Shown piece by piece: positions 6,202-8,778 of a stretch of 8,778 bases of DNA (its first letter is position 1; each line of letters starts with the position of its first letter). The notes under the pieces were generated by a model. The model was not told the origin of the DNA. It saw only the letters and a list, made by a program, of their open reading frames with translations, and searched no databases. The position numbers and the translations under genes were made by a program. This DNA is from a bacterium (GTDB lineage: Bacteria > SM23-31 > JAUVVT01), in assembly GCA_030604505.1 (NCBI GenBank), contig JAUVVT010000048.1:1-8778 (forward strand), given 5' to 3'.

Positions 6202-6849
6202 TTATTTTGGCACATTTTTCCAGTCTCTCTTAAATTCTGCCAAACCATTATCTGTTAACGGATGTTTAAACATCTGAAAAAATAAAGATTCCGGAATAGT
6301 TAGAATATCAACTCCGGCTCGCAAACAGGATAAAACGTGATTCTGCGTCTTTACACTGCCCGCTATTATTTCTGACTTAAATCCGTAATTCGCTTTAATT
6401 AACATTGTATCCTCCACAAGTATATCACTCTCACTGGCAATTGCATCAAGACGGCTCAGGACTATACTGACAAAACTCGCCCCGGCTTTCATTGCAAGTG
6501 AAGCTTGAGTGGAAGAAAATACCATAGTTACATTCGTCCTGACCTTTTTTTCCCGCTCCAAAACCTGAACCGCCTTCAGCCCTTCATCTGTCATCGGCAT
6601 TTTAACAACAACATTCGAGGCAACAGATGCTATCTCCGTTGCTTCTTCTATTAATCCTTCATCTGTCTCCGACATAGCCTCCACACTGACAGGACCGGAT
6701 ACGATACTACATATCTCCTTTACAACATCATCAAATTTTCTGCCGGTCCTTGCAATATGGCTCGGATTGGTTGTCACACCATCAATTAAACCCGTTCCGT
6801 AAGCTCTTTTTATTGCTTCAATATCCCCGGTATCCAAAAATATTTTCAT
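6202..6849 (-). CDS. Small transaldolase / fructose-6-phosphate aldolase-like protein
   Basis: A 215-residue protein of the short TalC/FSA class I aldolase family, which moves or releases a dihydroxyacetone unit through a lysine Schiff base. It starts MKIFLDTGDIEAIK. TTNPS (26-30), E57 in VEAMS, Schiff-base K83 in VVKMPMT, T108 in TNVTMVFS and R133 in SRLD are visible. At the position of E. coli FSA Tyr131 (Phe178 in TalB), usually within SPFVGRLD or APYVNRID, this protein reads SIVLSRLD with Val130. The later SxR phosphate-contact motif reads SVK. ATG 6849 is chosen because GGAGGA lies just upstream (6859-6854); the frame stays open for six more codons without better evidence. First structural gene after gntR, preceded by an operator copy. 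E57 rather than Gln points to transaldolase, but the missing aromatic residue leaves this open. Confidence 0.88.
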   Translation of the reverse strand: MKIFLDTGDIEAIKRAYGTGLIDGVTTNPSHIARTGRKFDDVVKEICSIVSGPVSVEAMSETDEGLIEEATEIASVASNVVVKMPMTDEGLKAVQVLEREKKVRTNVTMVFSSTQASLAMKAGASFVSIVLSRLDAIASESDILVEDTMLIKANYGFKSEIIAGSVKTQNHVLSCLRAGVDILTIPESLFFQMFKHPLTDNGLAEFKRDWKNVPK

Positions 6850-6889
6850 TCTTTCCTCCAATATCATAACTTATATAAAAAAATAATTA

Positions 6890-6917
6890 AACATAAATAT
6901 TCTAATTAGTGCGTTAA
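6890..6917 (-). promoter_or_regulatory. Candidate promoter of the catabolic genes
   Basis: On the minus strand TTAACG (6917-6912) and TATGTT (6895-6890) are 16 bases apart. Each matches 4 of 6 sigma-70-type positions. The -35 lies inside the operator copy at 6906-6918, so a bound repressor would block it. The match is only moderate and the region is very AT-rich. Confidence 0.35.
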
Positions 6918-6918
6918 C
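6906..6918. promoter_or_regulatory. Putative GntR operator, copy 2
   Basis: Plus strand TTAGTGCGTTAAC is an exact 13-base reverse complement of the element before gntR (7676-7688). It lies between the gntR stop codon (6935) and the transaldolase start (6849). The core TTAGTGCGTTAA is an imperfect palindrome of type TTAnnGCnnTAA. The exact repeat in the only two gaps next to the regulator gene is the main evidence. Confidence 0.7.
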
Positions 6919-6934
6919 TTAAACGATAAAAAAA

Positions 6935-7657
6935 TTATGTAGCTCTTACGGAAAAACGGTACATATCGCCGCGATAGATAGACTCGTCCATTTCAAGTAC
7001 CATTTCCCTGCCGCAAAATGTAACTCCTTCTATCAAAAATGCCGGAATACTATCCTCAAGGTCAAAAAAATGTAAACTACTTTTGTCCATCATTACTGTA
7101 CTTAGCATCTGATGTACTTCTGTAAGATGAAGATGATATTCTTTTTCATAAATATTGTATAGTGAGCCCTCAAAATTCTGCTTTTCAATGTCAGGACATA
7201 ACACAAGTGAAATATAACGTACCTCCAGCATCATCGGAACATCATCAGCAAACCTTAGCCGGTGAATTTTATAAACAGGACCCTTCATTACATAACGACG
7301 TCTGTTGATAACCGCAGAATATCCATGATGTAAAATCCTACCTTCCAAAACCTTTGTAGAAGGCTTATAACCAAAGTCTATCATGTTTTTTGTAAAACTC
7401 AATATTCGATTGGCAGAACGTAATACATTACTCTGTCGCACAAACGTCCCCCTACCCTTGATCTTTGTCACCCACCCGGCTGACTCCATCTCCAGCAGAA
7501 TCTTACGGGCTGTCGTGTTGCTTACTTTATAATCTCTGATTATATTATTCTCTGAAGGAACCTTCATACCGGGAGTTAATTTCCCTTTTCTTATTTTGCC
7601 GATAATCTCCTGACTAATAGTAAAATATTTCGGAATATTTCTTTTCACTCTTTTCAT
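6935..7657 (-). CDS. GntR-family (HutC/UTRA) transcriptional regulator
   Basis: A 240-residue regulator. The N-terminal winged helix-turn-helix spans about 10-75 and contains the family pattern VPSENNIIRDYKVSNTTAR (33-51), then GWVTKIKGRGTFV (61-73). Residues from about 80 to 236 match a UTRA effector domain as in HutC, FarR and TreR, including RLRFADDVPMMLEVRYI and the closing YRGDMYRFSV. UTRA domains usually bind a small metabolite, often a sugar phosphate, which releases the repressor from DNA. It is the first gene of the leftward operon. The operator-like element occurs before its own gene and again before the transaldolase, so repression of itself and of the catabolic genes, relieved by a pathway intermediate, is the natural inference. 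ATG 7657 is the only good start; its Shine-Dalgarno is poor, with a leader of roughly 20 bases expected. Confidence 0.92.
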   Translation of the reverse strand: MKRVKRNIPKYFTISQEIIGKIRKGKLTPGMKVPSENNIIRDYKVSNTTARKILLEMESAGWVTKIKGRGTFVRQSNVLRSANRILSFTKNMIDFGYKPSTKVLEGRILHHGYSAVINRRRYVMKGPVYKIHRLRFADDVPMMLEVRYISLVLCPDIEKQNFEGSLYNIYEKEYHLHLTEVHQMLSTVMMDKSSLHFFDLEDSIPAFLIEGVTFCGREMVLEMDESIYRGDMYRFSVRAT

Positions 7658-7675
7658 TGACTTATAATCCCAAAT

Positions 7676-7688
7676 GTTAACGCACTAA
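7676..7688. promoter_or_regulatory. Putative GntR operator, copy 1
   Basis: Plus strand GTTAACGCACTAA, exactly repeated in inverted orientation at 6906-6918. It lies 19-31 bases upstream of the gntR ATG and overlaps the end of the -10 element and the expected transcription start. This position suits autorepression. Confidence 0.72.
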
Positions 7689-7715
7689 GATAACATAATA
7701 CTACAATATTATCAA
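7687..7715 (-). promoter_or_regulatory. Sigma-70-like promoter of gntR and the operon
   Basis: On the minus strand TTGATA (7715-7710, 5 of 6 matches to TTGACA) and TATCTT (7692-7687, 4 of 6 matches to TATAAT) are separated by 17 bases. Transcription would begin near 7680, inside the operator. Confidence 0.6.
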
Positions 7716-7741
7716 GTACTTTCTTCAAATGGTATTTTCTA

Positions 7742-7758
7742 TCAACCATATTGGTTCA
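7742..7758. promoter_or_regulatory. Palindrome upstream of the gntR promoter
   Basis: AACCA (7744-7748) and TGGTT (7752-7756) flank TAT, and the outermost T and A also pair, giving a 17-base near-palindrome about 30 bases upstream of the -35 element. It could bind a second regulator such as a catabolite-control protein, but it matches no consensus I can name. Confidence 0.25.
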
Positions 7759-7780
7759 ATAAAAGTTTGTATAATTAAAG

Positions 7781-7805
7781 AAAAAATCTGCTGATGGTTC
7801 AGCAG
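7781..7805 (-). terminator. Leftward rho-independent terminator-like hairpin
   Basis: CTGCTGA (7788-7794) and TCAGCAG (7799-7805) form a perfect 7-base stem with a TGGT loop on the plus strand. Read on the minus strand the stem is followed by A and six T (7787-7781), then C and three more T, as expected for intrinsic termination of a leftward transcript. No leftward gene is visible to its right within the window. It may insulate the operon from read-through or end a small RNA. Confidence 0.6.
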
Positions 7806-7963
7806 TATCTTATGAATGACTTATGTTACTTATCTTTGGATGATTTATAATAAATTTTTATGTATTTCTATATCAAATTTTAAATATATATCCAAAAATT
7901 ACGATAAAATTATTAAGATATATAAAAACAAGAAATTATTTGAATAAAATTGGTGACAAATCC

Positions 7964-8006
7964 TCTATGAAAAACCGATGGACAATTCGAGGGTTGTCCT
8001 CATAGA
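7964..8006. repeat. Nested inverted repeat
   Basis: Outer arms TCTATGA (7964-7970) and TCATAGA (8000-8006) pair perfectly over 7 bases. Inner arms GGACAA (7980-7985) and TTGTCC (7994-7999) pair over 6. The inner right arm abuts the outer right arm, so the structure would be a bulged hairpin with unpaired bases on the left side. It ends one base before the REP-like element at 8008, so the two may be one composite element. Confidence 0.5.
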
Positions 8007-8007
8007 A

Positions 8008-8032
8008 TAGGGCGAACAACCGTTCGCCCCTA
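8008..8032. repeat. REP-like palindromic element
   Basis: GGGCGAAC (8010-8017) and GTTCGCCC (8022-8029) form a perfect 8-base stem with loop AACC. Beyond one unpaired C (8030), T8008-A8009 pair with T8031-A8032. It is strikingly GC-rich within very AT-rich DNA. From memory, similar TAGGGGCGAAC palindromes are scattered through genomes of several uncultured bacterial lineages, which suggests a dispersed intergenic repeat. This window has only one copy. Confidence 0.65.
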
Positions 8033-8206
8033 AATTTTTACAATAAATTAATAAATTGTTATATATCTCCAGTTTAAAATATTATTTCAATTTTTTTTAT
8101 TTATTGTTATCTTACATTAATCAGGATATATTTCATTTTATATGTGAAGATCATCAGGGCGGCACAACCATAAATCTATATAACAAAATTAAAACCAAAG
8201 GTTAAA

Positions 8207-8778
8207 ATGAAAAAGATATGTTTTAAAATTTTCATATTTCTATTATTTTTTCCTGTAATTGTTTTTTCAGAGGAAAACAACCAGAAAGAGCAGGAAAAAA
8301 TATGGAAGAAGAGTTTTATTACAGGTCTCACCATTTCCCAGATTTCTTATAATAACTGGGTAAAGGGTGGAGAAAATGCGGTTTCGTGGGACGGCAGTAT
8401 TGATATAATGTTTGAAAAAGACACTGAAAAATTAAACTGGAATACAACGGGGAAATTTCGGTTTGGACAGACTAAACAGGAAAAACTTGGAATACGTAAA
8501 ACTGTTGATAAAATTGATTTAAGTTCTGTTTATACATATAAGTATAAGAGAGGATTAAATCCATTTTTTGGTGCGGCTCTTTTAACACAATTTGCAAAAG
8601 GATATGACTATAAAAAGATTCCCAGACTTGCGAAGTCAGATTTTGCCGACCCGATTTACCTTGAACAAAGTACAGGAGCGGGATTCATATTTAATTCTTC
8701 ATTTCGCACAAGAATTGGAATTGCCGTAAGGGAGATTATGGCGAATAATTACGCATATGTTGGATATACCGATGACCC
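8207..8778 (+). CDS. DUF3078-like outer-membrane protein, 5' part
   Basis: The frame opens at ATG 8207, preceded by AAAGG (8197-8201), and stays open to the window edge, giving 190 codons of a partial protein. Residues 1-21 form a Sec signal peptide: MKK, a hydrophobic stretch rich in Phe, Ile and Leu, and a likely cut after VFS before EENN. The mature part has SQISYNNWVKGGENAVSW (about 44-61), resembling the SNWxxGGxNS segment that I associate with DUF3078 proteins, then alternating polar and hydrophobic stretches with many aromatic residues, as in outer-membrane beta-barrels. Function unknown. It faces away from the sugar operon, separated by about 550 bases, so a shared role is not implied. 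The family call rests on memory of the motif. Confidence 0.7.
   Translation, partial: MKKICFKIFIFLLFFPVIVFSEENNQKEQEKIWKKSFITGLTISQISYNNWVKGGENAVSWDGSIDIMFEKDTEKLNWNTTGKFRFGQTKQEKLGIRKTVDKIDLSSVYTYKYKRGLNPFFGAALLTQFAKGYDYKKIPRLAKSDFADPIYLEQSTGAGFIFNSSFRTRIGIAVREIMANNYAYVGYTDD

Larger units (their letters stand above)
7806..8206. other. Gene-poor AT-rich intergenic region
   Basis: This 401-base stretch lies between the leftward terminator and the rightward DUF3078-type gene. I see no credible ORF on either strand and no tRNA-like structure. It is very AT-rich apart from the palindromic elements at 7964-8032. The promoter of the rightward gene should lie in about 8090-8190, but I cannot pick one with confidence. 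Confidence 0.7.

Noticed and set aside
5922..6233. Plus-strand reading frame of 103 codons over the E1 alpha start
   Set aside because: It is antisense to conserved E1 alpha residues and to the transaldolase end, with no Shine-Dalgarno and no family resemblance.
6147..8118. Shared 12-mer TTATCTTACATT at 6147-6158 and 8107-8118 as a second regulatory motif
   Set aside because: It is AT-rich, lies on the plus strand in both places, is not palindromic, and sits at unrelated positions relative to genes. Chance is likely.

Overview
The window is AT-rich bacterial DNA (GC clearly below half by eye). It holds one long leftward operon of nine genes, flanked by repeat-bearing intergenic DNA, plus the 5' part of one rightward gene at the right edge. 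Strong Shine-Dalgarno sites (GGAGG-type), GTG and TTG starts and one- or two-base gene junctions are frequent. The rightward gene looks like a DUF3078-type outer-membrane protein, a family I associate with Bacteroidota and relatives. With the strong Shine-Dalgarno use, this suggests an uncultured FCB-type lineage rather than a classical Bacteroides. That placement is an inference of low confidence.

Layout in order of transcription (minus strand, right to left): GntR/HutC-type regulator (7657-6935); small transaldolase / fructose-6-phosphate-aldolase-like protein (6849-6202); TPP-dependent E1 alpha (6128-5172) and E1 beta (5172-4153), like acetoin / 2-oxoacid dehydrogenases; class II ketose-(bis)phosphate aldolase (4090-3140); free-standing lipoyl-domain protein (3222-2956); CbbY-like HAD phosphatase (2943-2212); PfkB-family sugar kinase (2210-1275); and xylose-isomerase-like TIM-barrel isomerase/epimerase (1138-149). 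A 13-base element occurs exactly twice, before gntR and before the transaldolase, in opposite orientations. The first copy overlaps a good -35/-10 promoter. This is the likely operator of the GntR protein and suggests autoregulation and substrate induction.

Together the genes look like a carbohydrate-catabolic module: isomerisation or epimerisation, phosphorylation, removal of an unwanted sugar (bis)phosphate, retro-aldol cleavage and three-carbon transfer. The unusual part is a complete E1 alpha/beta pair with its own small lipoyl carrier, placed among the sugar genes without E2 or E3. The substrate cannot be read from sequence. I see no transporter, dehydrogenase or glycoside hydrolase in the window.

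Flanks: bases 1-148 hold a five-copy 10-base tandem repeat and a two-copy 22-base tandem repeat directly beyond the operon's last stop codon, with an orphan ribosome-binding site. The gap 7658-8206 holds the gntR promoter, a leftward terminator-like hairpin with no visible gene feeding it, and two palindromic elements, one of them a REP-like GGGCGAAC/GTTCGCCC hairpin. I saw no tRNA, rRNA, CRISPR array or transposase.
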